Shown here one piece after another: positions 8,543 to 18,199 of a stretch of 64,000 nucleotides of DNA (positions within the stretch are counted from its first letter, which is position 1; every line of letters begins with the position of its first letter). The stretch comes from Roseiarcus sp963709185 (GTDB taxonomy: Bacteria; Pseudomonadota; Alphaproteobacteria; Rhizobiales; Beijerinckiaceae). The position numbers and the translations under genes were made by a program. The stretch is from contig CAVPVQ010000024.1 of assembly GCA_963709185.1 (NCBI GenBank), positions 620,001 through 684,000 on the forward strand. Reading direction: 5' to 3'. Under the pieces are notes generated by a model. It did no database searches, was not told the DNA's origin, and was given only the letters and a program-made list of their open reading frames with translations.

Positions 8543-9313
8543 TCACAGGCCGAGGCGAATGTCGGCGTATTCGGCGCCCGTCGGAGCCGGCGCCAGAGCG
8601 AACAGACTGCCCCAGTCACGCACGCGCTCGGGCGCCACGCCGGCGAGGAGCAGACTCATCCACACCGTGGTCGCGATCGAATCGTAGACGGCCACGTCAA
8701 GCTCGGCCTCCAGCGCCCTGGCGAGCCCGGCGGCGCGCATGTTGGTGCACACGATCGCCACAGCGTCGCAACCGGCGCCGGCGACCTCGCGCACCATGCC
8801 GGCGATCTCAGCCCTGCCGACATTCGCGAATGAGAAGTTGTCGTGCAGGCCGCAGTGGCGCTCGGCGACGCAATCGAAGCCCGCCTCGCGCCAGTTGGCG
8901 ATGATCCGCGTCTGCACCGCCTCGACATAGGGCGTGACCAGACCGACCCGCCTGACGCCGGCTCGCTCGAAAATTTCGCGGAAGGCGAGCACCGACGTGC
9001 ACGCCTTGATGCCGGTGACCGCCGTGATGCGTTCGCAGAGCCGTTCGTCGCGCTCGAAGCCGAGCCAGCTCGCAGAAGTGCCGCTCCAGGCGATGACGTC
9101 GACTTTCGCGTCGGCGAGCAGTTCGGCCGCCGTGAGAATCGGCGCCTCGTCGAACTGGTCGTCGGATCGCTGCGAGGCGCCGATCTCGGTCACCTTGAAG
9201 CGGCTGAAATGCGCCGATACGCCCTCGAGGCCGGCCAGCATCGCCGTTGTCACAGGCTCGAGGACTGTGTTGGACGACGGCGTCAGCATGCCCAGACGAA
9301 TAGACTTGACCAA
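8543..9313 (-). CDS. Asp/Glu racemase superfamily enzyme (maleate isomerase / arylmalonate decarboxylase-like)
   Basis: 256 residues. The N-terminal T-P-S-S-N-T-V-L-E-P segment is typical of the maleate cis-trans isomerase branch. A second-half cysteine, C189 (I-V-C-T-N-M-R), matches the catalytic cysteine of the family. The position where maleate isomerases and racemases carry their first cysteine here reads S-G-T-S-A-S near residues 77-82, so only one of the two catalytic cysteines is present, as in arylmalonate decarboxylase. The reaction is therefore uncertain: isomerase, racemase or decarboxylase on a small dicarboxylate. It lies 61 bases downstream of the MFS transporter gene and close to the hydantoinase, so it may process a hydantoin- or pyrimidine-derived acid. 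Confidence 0.72.
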   Translation of the reverse strand: MVKSIRLGMLTPSSNTVLEPVTTAMLAGLEGVSAHFSRFKVTEIGASQRSDDQFDEAPILTAAELLADAKVDVIAWSGTSASWLGFERDERLCERITAVTGIKACTSVLAFREIFERAGVRRVGLVTPYVEAVQTRIIANWREAGFDCVAERHCGLHDNFSFANVGRAEIAGMVREVAGAGCDAVAIVCTNMRAAGLARALEAELDVAVYDSIATTVWMSLLLAGVAPERVRDWGSLFALAPAPTGAEYADIRLGL

Positions 9314-9374
9314 GGAACACCTCCGAAACGGGTTGCGACGGCGGGCGCAGCGGCGCCCCAGTGCGTGAGGACTT

Positions 9375-10682
9375 TCAGATCGGCAGCTTGCGGCTGTAGT
9401 CGATCAGGCTTGAGCAGACGAAGAGCGCAACGCCGGCGAAGGCGAAGAACATCAGCGCCAGGAAGTAGGAACCGGTCGTCTGGACGATGGCGCCGACGAT
9501 GATCGGCACGGTGACCCCGGCGATATTGCCGGCAAAATTCATGCAGCCGCCGAGAAAGCCGGAGTTGCCGCGCGAGGCGAGGAGGCTCGGGATCGCCCAG
9601 TACATGCCGCACCAGCGCAGGAAGAACAGCGTCGAGGAGAGCAGCAGCACGACCAGAAAAGCGTCGTGGACATAGGCGACGCCGATCAACGAGAGCGTCG
9701 CGACGATCGCGGCGATGCCGAACAGGGTGCGAAAAATGGTGTTCGGCCGACCGCCGCGCGCCCGCCACATATCGGCGATCTGCCCGCCGACCAGTTCGCC
9801 GACGAAGCCGGCGAAGAACATCGCGAACAGCGAGCCGCCGAGTTGCTTGATGTCGAGGCCCTGGACCGCCGACAGGTAGGTCGGCATCCACGTCAGCAGG
9901 CCGTAGAACACGGCGTTGAAGAACATCCAGCCCAGACACATGCACCAGACCGAACGATAAGCGAAATAGCCGCCGAGGCCGCCGCGGCCGGGCGCCGGCG
10001 CGAGAGCGTCTTCGCGGGCGTGGGCTTGCGCGATGTGCTCGGCTTCGGCCGCGTTGACCGAGGGATGCTCGCTCGGCTCGTTGCGGATGTAGCGCCAGGC
10101 GAGGATCCCGCACGCCATTGTGCCGAGCCCCGCGACGACGAAGGACACCCGCCAGGAGTCGAATTCGGCGATGAGGCCCGTGATGACCGCCGCGCCGATC
10201 GCGGCGCCGAGCGGCGCGCCGCTGTCCAGCAGCGTGGCGCCGCGCGCGCGCTCGTGGGAGGTCATCCAGATCGCATTGAGCTTGCCGCCGGCCGGGAAGA
10301 TCGGCGCTTCGGCGGCCCCCAGCCCGAGCCGGGTGAGGACGAGGACGAAGGCGTTCGTCGAAAGAGCGGCGATCGCCTGGAACAAGCCCCAACCGAGCGT
10401 CGCGGCGGCGATCACGATGCGCGGCTTGAACCGGTCCGCCAGCATGCCGCCTGGAATTTGCATCAACGCATAGGTGATGAAGAACGAACTGAGAATGAAG
10501 CCCTGGGCCGCCGGGGCGATGCCGAACTCCTTCGAAATCGTCGGCATTGCAACCGATAGCGAAGCGCGGTCGATGTAGTTGATCGAGACCAGCGTCAGCA
10601 TCAGCAGGAAGATGCGCCAGCGCACGCCCGTGCGGCGAGCGACCGCCATTGCGCCGATGTGATGCGGGGAGAGCGCCGTCAT
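9375..10682 (-). CDS. MFS transporter, anion:cation symporter (ACS) family-like
   Basis: 435-residue inner-membrane symporter with twelve predicted helices. Helix 1 contains the S-I-N-Y-I-D-R-A-S-L-S-V-A-M-P signature typical of the ACS group (galactonate, tartrate, phthalate transporters). The loop 2-3 motif appears as G-G-M-L-A-D-R-F-K-P-R. Start ATG at 10682 overlaps the hydantoinase stop as ATGA, so it is translationally coupled to that gene. The coupling and the neighbouring amidohydrolase suggest it imports the hydantoinase substrate or a related carboxylate. Confidence 0.88.
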   Translation of the reverse strand: MTALSPHHIGAMAVARRTGVRWRIFLLMLTLVSINYIDRASLSVAMPTISKEFGIAPAAQGFILSSFFITYALMQIPGGMLADRFKPRIVIAAATLGWGLFQAIAALSTNAFVLVLTRLGLGAAEAPIFPAGGKLNAIWMTSHERARGATLLDSGAPLGAAIGAAVITGLIAEFDSWRVSFVVAGLGTMACGILAWRYIRNEPSEHPSVNAAEAEHIAQAHAREDALAPAPGRGGLGGYFAYRSVWCMCLGWMFFNAVFYGLLTWMPTYLSAVQGLDIKQLGGSLFAMFFAGFVGELVGGQIADMWRARGGRPNTIFRTLFGIAAIVATLSLIGVAYVHDAFLVVLLLSSTLFFLRWCGMYWAIPSLLASRGNSGFLGGCMNFAGNIAGVTVPIIVGAIVQTTGSYFLALMFFAFAGVALFVCSSLIDYSRKLPI

Positions 10683-12145
10683 AGATCTGGTCCGCGCTGC
10701 GAGGGGGTTGTACGAAAGGGCGCCGGCTCCCGGGCCACGCCGCGAAGGGCGTTGGGACGGCCGCAGCGCAGGAACTGGCCGCGACCGGGCTCGGCGCAGA
10801 ATCGGCCGTCCGACCACACGACATCGCCGCGCGCGAGCGTGATCGCCGGCCAGCCGACGACCCGCATCCCCTCGTAGGGCGTGTAGTCGACGTCATGGTG
10901 CAGCAGCGTGTTGGCGATCGTCACTTCGCGCCTGGCGTCCCAGATCGCCAGATCGGCGTCGGCGCCGATGGCGATGGAGCCCTTGCGCGGATAGAGCCCA
11001 TACATTTTCGCCGGGTTGGTCGCGGTGAGCGCGACAAAATCGCAAAGATCGATGCGCCCTTCTCCGACGCCCGCCGAGAACAGCAGCGGCAGACGCGTTT
11101 CGAGGCCGGGGATGCCATTGGGGATGCAGGAGAATCGCGCCCGCGCGCCGGCGACGCTCTTGCCGCGCGGATCGTCGTAGCGGAAGGGCGCGTGATCGGA
11201 CGAGAACACCTGGAACAGCCCGTCGCGCAGCCCGTCCCACACCGCCTTCTGGCTGGCGGAGTCGCGCGGCGGCGGACTGCAGACGCATTTGGCGCCGTCG
11301 AACCCGTGGCGGTCAAGGTCGGCCGCAGTGAGAAACAGATATTGCGGACAGGTCTCGGCGTAGATGCGCAGGCCGCGGCTGCGCGCCCAGCGGATCTGCT
11401 CGATGGCCTCGGCCCCCGAAACATGGACGATGAGGATGTCGGCGTCCGCCAGTTCGGCGAGCGCGATCGCCCGGTGCGTCGCCTCGCGCTCGACGACCGC
11501 GGGACGCGCCGCCGCGTGGAATTTCGGCGCGACGGAGCCGGCGCGTTCGAGTCGCTCGGTGAGCCAGGCGATGCAATCGGCATTCTCCGCATGGATCATC
11601 ACCAGCGCCTGTTCCTCGCGCGCCAGCGCGAGCACGTCGAGAATCTGTCGATCACTCAGTTTCAGCGAATCATAGGTCATGTAGATCTTGAACGAGGTGT
11701 AGCCGTCGCGGATCAGCGCCGGCAATTCCTGACCGAGAACCTGCGGCGTCGGATCGGTGATGATGAGGTGGAAAGCATAGTCCACGACGGCCATGCCCGC
11801 GGCGCGGCGGTGGTAGTCCTCAACCGCGGCGCGCAGGCTCTGGCCCTTCTTCTGCGCGGCGAAAGGCATCACGGTCGTGGTGCCGCCGCACGCCGCCGAG
11901 CGGGTGCCGGTGAAGAAGTCGTCGGCCATGACGGTGTCGTCGCCCGTCGGCTGGTCGAGATGGCAGTGGGCGTCGACGCCGCCGGGCAGCACGAGCAGGC
12001 CGCTCGCGTCGATCTCGCGCTCGCCCGCCGGCAGACCCTGGGCGAGCGCGGCGATCCGGCCGTCGCGCACGCCGATATCGGCGTGGAACACGTCGACGGC
12101 GGTGGCGATCTCGCCGCCGCGCACGACAAGGTCGAATTCGGCCAT
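10679..12145 (-). CDS. Hydantoinase/dihydropyrimidinase-family amidohydrolase
   Basis: 488-residue cytoplasmic zinc amidohydrolase that opens cyclic imides such as hydantoins or dihydropyrimidines. The binuclear metal site is complete: H60 and H62 (D-A-H-C-H-L-D), carbamylated K153 (S-F-K-I-Y-M-T-Y), H185 (I-H-A-E-N), H241 (H-V-S-G) and D317 (S-S-D-H-A-P). Length is normal for the family. Start ATG 12145 was chosen because the upstream extension is not family-like and covers the promoter and operator. It is coupled to the MFS gene by a 4-base overlap. The operator 57 bases upstream suggests control by the divergent GntR regulator. Exact substrate unknown. Confidence 0.9.
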   Translation of the reverse strand: MAEFDLVVRGGEIATAVDVFHADIGVRDGRIAALAQGLPAGEREIDASGLLVLPGGVDAHCHLDQPTGDDTVMADDFFTGTRSAACGGTTTVMPFAAQKKGQSLRAAVEDYHRRAAGMAVVDYAFHLIITDPTPQVLGQELPALIRDGYTSFKIYMTYDSLKLSDRQILDVLALAREEQALVMIHAENADCIAWLTERLERAGSVAPKFHAAARPAVVEREATHRAIALAELADADILIVHVSGAEAIEQIRWARSRGLRIYAETCPQYLFLTAADLDRHGFDGAKCVCSPPPRDSASQKAVWDGLRDGLFQVFSSDHAPFRYDDPRGKSVAGARARFSCIPNGIPGLETRLPLLFSAGVGEGRIDLCDFVALTATNPAKMYGLYPRKGSIAIGADADLAIWDARREVTIANTLLHHDVDYTPYEGMRVVGWPAITLARGDVVWSDGRFCAEPGRGQFLRCGRPNALRGVAREPAPFRTTPSQRGPDL

Positions 12146-12201
12146 TCCTTGCGATTCCCCCCAAACCCGCGCTTCGAAATCGCAGCGGTGAAATGCCTCT
12201 G

Positions 12202-12262
12202 TGATTTTGAATGCAAAATTATGAACGACGCAAAAATAGCCGCCTTGCAATGCTCTTGTCAA
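12202..12262 (-). promoter_or_regulatory. Hydantoinase promoter with GntR-type operator
   Basis: On the minus strand TTGACA (12262-12257), a 17-base spacer and CTATTT (12239-12234) form a sigma-70 promoter. The 22-base element at 12202-12223 holds a perfect inverted repeat, ATTTTG-AATG-CAAAAT, just downstream of the -10. A near copy lies at 8351-8372. The divergent GntR gene starts 85 bases from this promoter. Confidence 0.65.
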
Positions 12263-12346
12263 GCCACTAGCTTGGCGAACAGGCGGCGCCCTGATTTGCG
12301 GCGCCTGTTTTCACGGCGCCGCTTTTGATCTGGCCGGGAGGAGGAT

Positions 12347-13126
12347 TTGGCAGCTTCAATCGGGACATCGGCGGCGACCGTCGGGGAACTTCCTCGCCGC
12401 GGCCCGGACGAGGCGGTCCCCATTCGCCGGCGCCCCTTGCATGACGAGGCCACCGAACGGCTGCGCGACATGATCGTCGAAGGACGGCTGGCCGCGGGCG
12501 AATGGATCAACGAACTCGAACTGTGCAAACAATTGCAGATTTCGCGCACGCCGCTGCGCGAGGCGCTGAAGGTCCTCGCCTCCGAAGGGCTGGTCGAACT
12601 CGTGCCCCGGCGCGGCGCGCGCGTGGCGCTTTTGTCGGCGCGCGAGATCGTCGATCTCTTTGAAGCGCTGGGCGCGCTCGAGGGGATCGCGGCAGAGTTT
12701 GCCGCCGCGCGCATGTCGGGCGCCGATATCGACAAGCTGCGCATGCTGCAAGCGCGCATCGAGCAGCAGCACCGGGCGAAGAACCGGCTCGACTATTTCC
12801 GCGACAACCAGATGCTGCACGAGGCGATTGTCGCCTCGGCCGGCAATTCGGCGATCGCCGAGATTCACCTGCGCCTCATCGCGCGGGTCGGCAATGCGCG
12901 TTACGTCGCCATCCTCTCCGAGGCGCGCTGGAGCGACGCGGTGCAGGAACATGCCGAGATCCTCGCCGCGCTGGAGCGCCGCGACGCGCGGCGCGCCGGC
13001 GAACTCATGCGCCAGCACGTCGCGCGGACCGGCGAAGTCGTGCGCGCCTCGCTCGACCGCGATCACGGCGACGACCGCGAGACGAAACCGTTTGACCTCG
13101 CGGCGATGGCCAACGCCAGCCTGTAA
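12347..13126 (+). CDS. GntR-family transcriptional regulator (FCD type)
   Basis: 259 residues. The winged helix covers roughly residues 25-90, with E-L-C-K-Q-L-Q-I-S-R-T-P-L-R-E-A-L-K-V-L as recognition region, followed by an FCD effector domain. It starts at a TTG codon directly after GGGAGGAGGA, a strong ribosome site; no ATG in frame is as well placed. It diverges from the hydantoinase gene over about 200 bases that contain the hydantoinase promoter and a palindromic operator, so it is the likely repressor of that operon and, through the second operator copy at 8351, of the Ntn-hydrolase gene. Confidence 0.87.
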   Translation: MAASIGTSAATVGELPRRGPDEAVPIRRRPLHDEATERLRDMIVEGRLAAGEWINELELCKQLQISRTPLREALKVLASEGLVELVPRRGARVALLSAREIVDLFEALGALEGIAAEFAAARMSGADIDKLRMLQARIEQQHRAKNRLDYFRDNQMLHEAIVASAGNSAIAEIHLRLIARVGNARYVAILSEARWSDAVQEHAEILAALERRDARRAGELMRQHVARTGEVVRASLDRDHGDDRETKPFDLAAMANASL

Positions 13127-13128
13127 AC

Positions 13129-13150
13129 GTCCCCGGAGAGATGCGGGGAC
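13129..13150. terminator. Hairpin between convergent genes
   Basis: GTCCCCG and CGGGGAC form a 7-bp perfect stem with an 8-base loop, two bases after the GntR stop. There is no T-run, so it may act as a transcript-end stabiliser or a weak terminator rather than a classical one. Confidence 0.45.
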
Positions 13151-13312
13151 TTCGGCGCGAGTGAAAAGACTATGGCGCCGCCAGGCGGCCAAACCCGTCT
13201 TGGACCAATGGGCGGCATCGATGCCGCTGGCATAAGCGCGACGACCTCTGGCCGCTGTCGCGCGACGCCGCCTCCCTGCCTTGACGCTCGACGTTTGCGC
13301 GACCGCCCGAAA

Positions 13313-14425
13313 TCAAGCTGGCGGTTCATCCTTCGGTTCAATTCCCGCCACAGCGAGGACGAGGCGGCGGCGCACCGCAAAGAGATGCAGATCGAATCGA
13401 TCGGCGAACGAGCCCCAAAGTCCCTTGGGAAAGGCCACCATCACGAGGATGGCGAGGCCGCCGAGCAGGAAAAGATAGGCCGCGCCGAAGCTCGACAGTT
13501 CTTCCTGCATTGCAAACAGCACAAGCACGCCGATGAACGGCCCCTCGATCGTCGCGACGCCGCCGATGACGACGATGAACAGAACATTGGCGGTCCAGTC
13601 GGTGACCGAGAACGCCGCGTCGGGAGAAATGCGCGCCTTCTGCAGATAGATGAGGGCGCCGACCATGCCGGTTCCGAACGCGGCGACGACATAGGCGAGC
13701 AGCTTGAGACGGAACGGGTCGACGCCGAGCGATCCGGCGGCGGCCTGGTTGTCGCGCACCGCCGCGAGCGCCAGGCCGCGGCGCGAGCGCAGCAAGCCAT
13801 AGACCACCGCCGTCGCGAACACCGCGAGGGCGAGCGCGAGCCAGTAGGCGGCGACGTCGCGGGCGGCGGCGCTGCGCAGGCCCATCGTCGCGGCGATCGC
13901 CTTGACGAGGAGCGATCCGTCCGCGACCGCCTTGGAGAGCGAGGTTCCCGTGCCGCCGCCGAGCGGGCGCACCTGTGCCGCGACGAGCCGGAACACTTCC
14001 GCCAGCACCCAGGTTCCGATCGCGAAATAGGCGCCCTGAAGACGGAAAACCAGCCAGGCCGAGGGCAGCGCGACAATCGCCGCGGCGGCCCCGGCGACGG
14101 GCACGGCGAGCAGCGGGTCGGCGCCGCCGAATGTCGCGAGCGCGAACAGCACATAGCCGCCGAGCCCGACGAAGGCCTGCTGCCCGATCGAAACCAGCCC
14201 GGCATAGCCGGCGAGCAGGTTCCAGTATTGCGCGAGCGCCAGCATCGTGAAGACGAAGAACAGGCTCTGCAGCGCCCCTCGATCGACGAAGAACGGCAGC
14301 GCGGCGAGAACGATAATCGCGAACAGCGCGCCGCTGGCGGCGATCCGCGAGGCGCGCGTGCGCCTCGTCGACGCGAATCGCGGCGCGGCGGCGGAGGTCG
14401 GCGCGCTCACCGGGCGGTCAGTCAT
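13313..14425 (-). CDS. Branched-chain-type ABC transporter permease LivM
   Basis: 370-residue inner-membrane permease of the hydrophobic amino acid/aromatic acid uptake (HAAT) family. It has about ten hydrophobic helices and the family segments N-L-L-A-G-Y-A-G-L-V-S-I-G-Q-Q-A-F near residue 85 and A-V-R-D-N-Q-A-A-A-G-S-L-G in the cytoplasmic loop. Start ATG 14425 overlaps the LivH stop by 8 bases. Last gene of the transporter and hydroxyquinol operon. In this context the system more likely imports an aromatic acid than an amino acid. Confidence 0.9.
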   Translation of the reverse strand: MTDRPVSAPTSAAAPRFASTRRTRASRIAASGALFAIIVLAALPFFVDRGALQSLFFVFTMLALAQYWNLLAGYAGLVSIGQQAFVGLGGYVLFALATFGGADPLLAVPVAGAAAAIVALPSAWLVFRLQGAYFAIGTWVLAEVFRLVAAQVRPLGGGTGTSLSKAVADGSLLVKAIAATMGLRSAAARDVAAYWLALALAVFATAVVYGLLRSRRGLALAAVRDNQAAAGSLGVDPFRLKLLAYVVAAFGTGMVGALIYLQKARISPDAAFSVTDWTANVLFIVVIGGVATIEGPFIGVLVLFAMQEELSSFGAAYLFLLGGLAILVMVAFPKGLWGSFADRFDLHLFAVRRRLVLAVAGIEPKDEPPA

Positions 14426-15284
14426 AGGCGCGTGGGAAAAAGCCGCGCGGCCGGGCCACCAGCACCGCGAGGAAGGCCAGATGGCCGGCGAGGATCTGCC
14501 ATTCCGGGCTGAGCGCGGCGCCGATCGTCTGGGCGATCCCCAGCACGACGCCGCCCGCCAGGGTTCCCCACAGGCTCCCCAGCCCGCCGATGATGACCGC
14601 TTCGAACGCAAAGATGAGCCGGCCCGGGCCGATAGTCGGGTCGAAATTGGCGCGCGCGCCGAGAAACAGCGCGGCGATCGCGCATACGCCGAGCGCCAGC
14701 CCCATGGCGACCGCGAAAATGCGCGTGTTGGAGATGCCCATCAACTGGGCGGTCGTCGGATCGTCGGAGACCGCGCGGAAGGCGCGCCCGATCGCCGTGG
14801 CATAGAACAAACGATTGAGGGCGAAGATGACCACGACCGCGGCGACGAGGGTCATCAGCGGCATGACGCCGACGACGAAGGGGCCGAGCGCGATCGATGC
14901 GCTTTCGAGGCCATTGGTGGGCAGGCGCCGGCTGTCGGCGGAAAACAACGCCAGGGCGCCGTTCTGCAACATGATCGAAAGACCGAACGTGACGAGCAGC
15001 GGCGGCAGAATGTCCGCGCCGAGCAGGCGATTGAGCAGGCCGATCTGCAGCGCGTAGCCGATGACGAACATCAACGGGGCGACGATCGCCAGCGCAACGA
15101 ACACGTTGACGCCCAGGCGCTCGGCGACGACCAGAATGAGGTAGGCCGCGACGACGATCAGATCGCCATGCGCGAGATTGACCAGCCGCATCACGCCGAA
15201 GATCAGCGACAGACCCGCCGCGAACAGAGCATAGAGCGCGCCCACCATCGCGCCGTCGATGAGAATCTCGATGAGGGCGATCAT
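14418..15284 (-). CDS. Branched-chain-type ABC transporter permease LivH
   Basis: 288-residue LivH permease, with eight or so membrane helices. The opening D-G-A-M-V-G-A-L-Y-A-L-F-A-A-G-L-S-L-I-F-G segment and V-N-L-A-H-G-D are typical. The C-terminus R-P-R-G-F-F-P also fits the family. It lies 24 bases after LivF and overlaps LivM by 8 bases. Confidence 0.92.
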   Translation of the reverse strand: MIALIEILIDGAMVGALYALFAAGLSLIFGVMRLVNLAHGDLIVVAAYLILVVAERLGVNVFVALAIVAPLMFVIGYALQIGLLNRLLGADILPPLLVTFGLSIMLQNGALALFSADSRRLPTNGLESASIALGPFVVGVMPLMTLVAAVVVIFALNRLFYATAIGRAFRAVSDDPTTAQLMGISNTRIFAVAMGLALGVCAIAALFLGARANFDPTIGPGRLIFAFEAVIIGGLGSLWGTLAGGVVLGIAQTIGAALSPEWQILAGHLAFLAVLVARPRGFFPRAYD

Positions 15285-15308
15285 GCGGCCTCCCTCCTGG
15301 CCGCTCGC

Positions 15309-16021
15309 TCAACGCCCAAAGTAAGCCTCGTGAATCTGGTCGCGCGTCAGTTGCGCAGCGCGCCCGACGAGGGTGACCCGGCCCTCCTGGAAGCAATAGA
15401 TTCGATCGGCGACCGCCAGCGCGCGCGCCACGTCCTGTTCGACGATCACCAGGCTCGCGCCGCCCGCCTTGATCGCGGGAAGGGCGGCGTAGACCTGGTC
15501 GATGACAACCGGCGCAAGGCCGAGCGAGATTTCGTCGCACAGCAGAAGGCGCGGGCTCGAGGCGAGCGCCCGGGCGATCGCCAGCATCTGCTGCTGACCG
15601 CCGGACAGCGTGGTTCCCGGGCTTTTGCGGCGATCGCGCAGGACTGGGAACAGCGCATAGGCGCGCTCAAGCGCATCCTTGACCAGCCTCGGCCTCGTCC
15701 ACGCCCCGATCGCCAGATTCTCCTCGACGGTCAGCGAAGGGAAGATGCGCCGGCCCTCCGGCGTCATCGCAACGCCGAGGCGCACGATATCAGGCGCAGC
15801 GAGCCCGCCGATGGGCGCTCCTTCGAACAGAACGGCGTCCCGCGCGGTCTTGAGAATCCCGACGATCGCGCGAAGGAAGGTCGACTTTCCCGCGCCGTTG
15901 GCGCCGATGATGGCGACCGTTTCGCCGGCCGCGACCGTCAGATCGATCCCGAACAGCGCCTGAAAATCGCCGTAGAAGGCTTTCAGCCCGCGCGCTTCAA
16001 GCAGTGGGACCGCTCCGCCGC

Positions 16022-16025
<4 letters not shown>
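15309..16025 (-). CDS. Branched-chain-type ABC transporter ATPase LivF
   Basis: 238-residue ABC ATPase. Walker A is G-A-N-G-A-G-K-S-T near residues 41-49, the signature L-S-G-G-Q-Q-Q-M is intact near 143, and Walker B is R-L-L-L-C-D-E. The P-E-G-R-R-I-F-P segment is a LivF hallmark. It starts at GTG 16025, whose last two bases are shared with the LivG TGA stop (GTGA), giving tight translational coupling. Confidence 0.92.
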
Positions 16026-16738
<713 letters not shown>

Positions 16739-16829
16739 CGGCGGCCAGGGACCCGGGAACAGCGACGGAAGAAGCGAACGACCTTTCGGCAAAGACGCGG
16801 CGGCCGCGCGCGGCCGCCGCTTCGAGACC

Positions 16830-18140
16830 TCAGGCGATGGGCTCCATCTTTCCGCCAAGCGGGATGTCCGGGGCGGTTTGATTGTCGACGACGACGATGG
16901 CGTATTTTCCGTCCGCGCCGAGCCGCCATTGACCGCCCACCAGCGGCGTCTTGGCGATATTCTTGCGAGCGAAGGGCGGCAACGCTTCGGAGCCGAACGC
17001 CACCCGGCCGACAATCGTTGCGAGATCGGTCTTGCCGATCGCCTCGGTATTGGCGGCCGGGCTGGTCGGGTCCGCGCTGCGTTTCAAGGAATCGATCGCC
17101 ACTTCGAACAGCGCGTGGACGAAGCCGATCTGCTGAGTCCATTGCTTCTTGCTTGCCTGCTCGAAGCCCTTGGCGAGTTCCGCGGCGGATACGCCGGTCA
17201 GCGATGACTTGAACGGATGGCTCGGCGTCCACCAAACCTCCGAAGAGAGGTTGTTTCCCGTCTTGCCGAGCGCCTCCACGGCGGACGGAAACAGAATCGC
17301 CTTGCCGATCGAGGCGATCTTCGGCTTGAAGCCGCGCTGATTGGCCTGGTTCCAGAAGGTCGTGAAATCGGGAGGAATCACGACCCCCGTGATGATCTGG
17401 CAGTCCGCCTGTTTGAACGCGGCGATCTGCGCGCTGAAGTCGTCGGTGAGGTCCTGATAGCGGCCGGGGTCGGCGAGCTTGTAGCCGAGCTTGTCGAGCA
17501 CCGGCGGAAAGCCGACCACCTTGTCGCCCCAGGCGTTGCCGTCGCCGTCATTGGGAAACAGTCCGCCGACGCTCTTGTTGGTTTGCAGTTGCCCCCACAT
17601 GTTGGTGTAGACGGCGATGACGTCTTCGAGACCCCAGAAGAAATGGAAGGTGCTGTCGAACGGCTTCCATGTCTTGGGATCGCCGGGATTGGCCTGCCGG
17701 CCGATGAAATAGGGCTGCCATGGCGCCACCGTCGAGATGCAAGGAATTTCCTCGATCTCGCATTGGGTCGAGACGGGATTCGTGGTCTCCGGCGTCGAGG
17801 CCACCACCATCATGTCGATCTTGTCTTTGACGATCAGGTCCTTGGCGACTTCCGCGGCGCGGTTGGGGTTCGACTGGCTGTCGCGGACCAGGATTTCGAC
17901 CGGGTAGGTCTGCTTGCCGAGCGAAAGTCCGCCCTTGAGCTTGTCATTGACCCCGGCCAGAATGTAGGAATCGGCCTCGCCAAAACCCGCGAGCGGCCCC
18001 GTCTGCGGGCTCACATAGCCGATCTTGATTGGTCGCGCGGCGAAAGCCGGGCGCGCGCCGAGGCCGCCCGCCAACGACGAGGCGCCGAGCGCGGCGCCGC
18101 CTTTCACAAATGTTCGCCTGTCGATTGGACCCACTCGCAT
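16830..18140 (-). CDS. Branched-chain-type ABC transporter substrate-binding protein
   Basis: 436-residue periplasmic binding protein of the Leu/Ile/Val-binding family (Peripla_BP_6). The N-terminus carries a Tat-type signal: D-R-R-T-F-V-K-G-G-A-A-L-G-A then a hydrophobic run and a cleavage site near A-F-A, so it is probably exported folded. The mature protein begins I-K-I-G-Y-V-S-P-Q-T-G-P-L-A-G-F-G, typical of the family. It is encoded between the hydroxyquinol dioxygenase and the LivG/F/H/M genes, suggesting that it binds an aromatic acid or phenol feeding that ring-cleavage route. Confidence 0.9.
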   Translation of the reverse strand: MRVGPIDRRTFVKGGAALGASSLAGGLGARPAFAARPIKIGYVSPQTGPLAGFGEADSYILAGVNDKLKGGLSLGKQTYPVEILVRDSQSNPNRAAEVAKDLIVKDKIDMMVVASTPETTNPVSTQCEIEEIPCISTVAPWQPYFIGRQANPGDPKTWKPFDSTFHFFWGLEDVIAVYTNMWGQLQTNKSVGGLFPNDGDGNAWGDKVVGFPPVLDKLGYKLADPGRYQDLTDDFSAQIAAFKQADCQIITGVVIPPDFTTFWNQANQRGFKPKIASIGKAILFPSAVEALGKTGNNLSSEVWWTPSHPFKSSLTGVSAAELAKGFEQASKKQWTQQIGFVHALFEVAIDSLKRSADPTSPAANTEAIGKTDLATIVGRVAFGSEALPPFARKNIAKTPLVGGQWRLGADGKYAIVVVDNQTAPDIPLGGKMEPIA

Positions 18141-18199
18141 GGCTGCTCCCTCCTGCTTGTCGTCTCCCTATGGGCGCCGCTGTTGGCGCGGCTTTTCAG

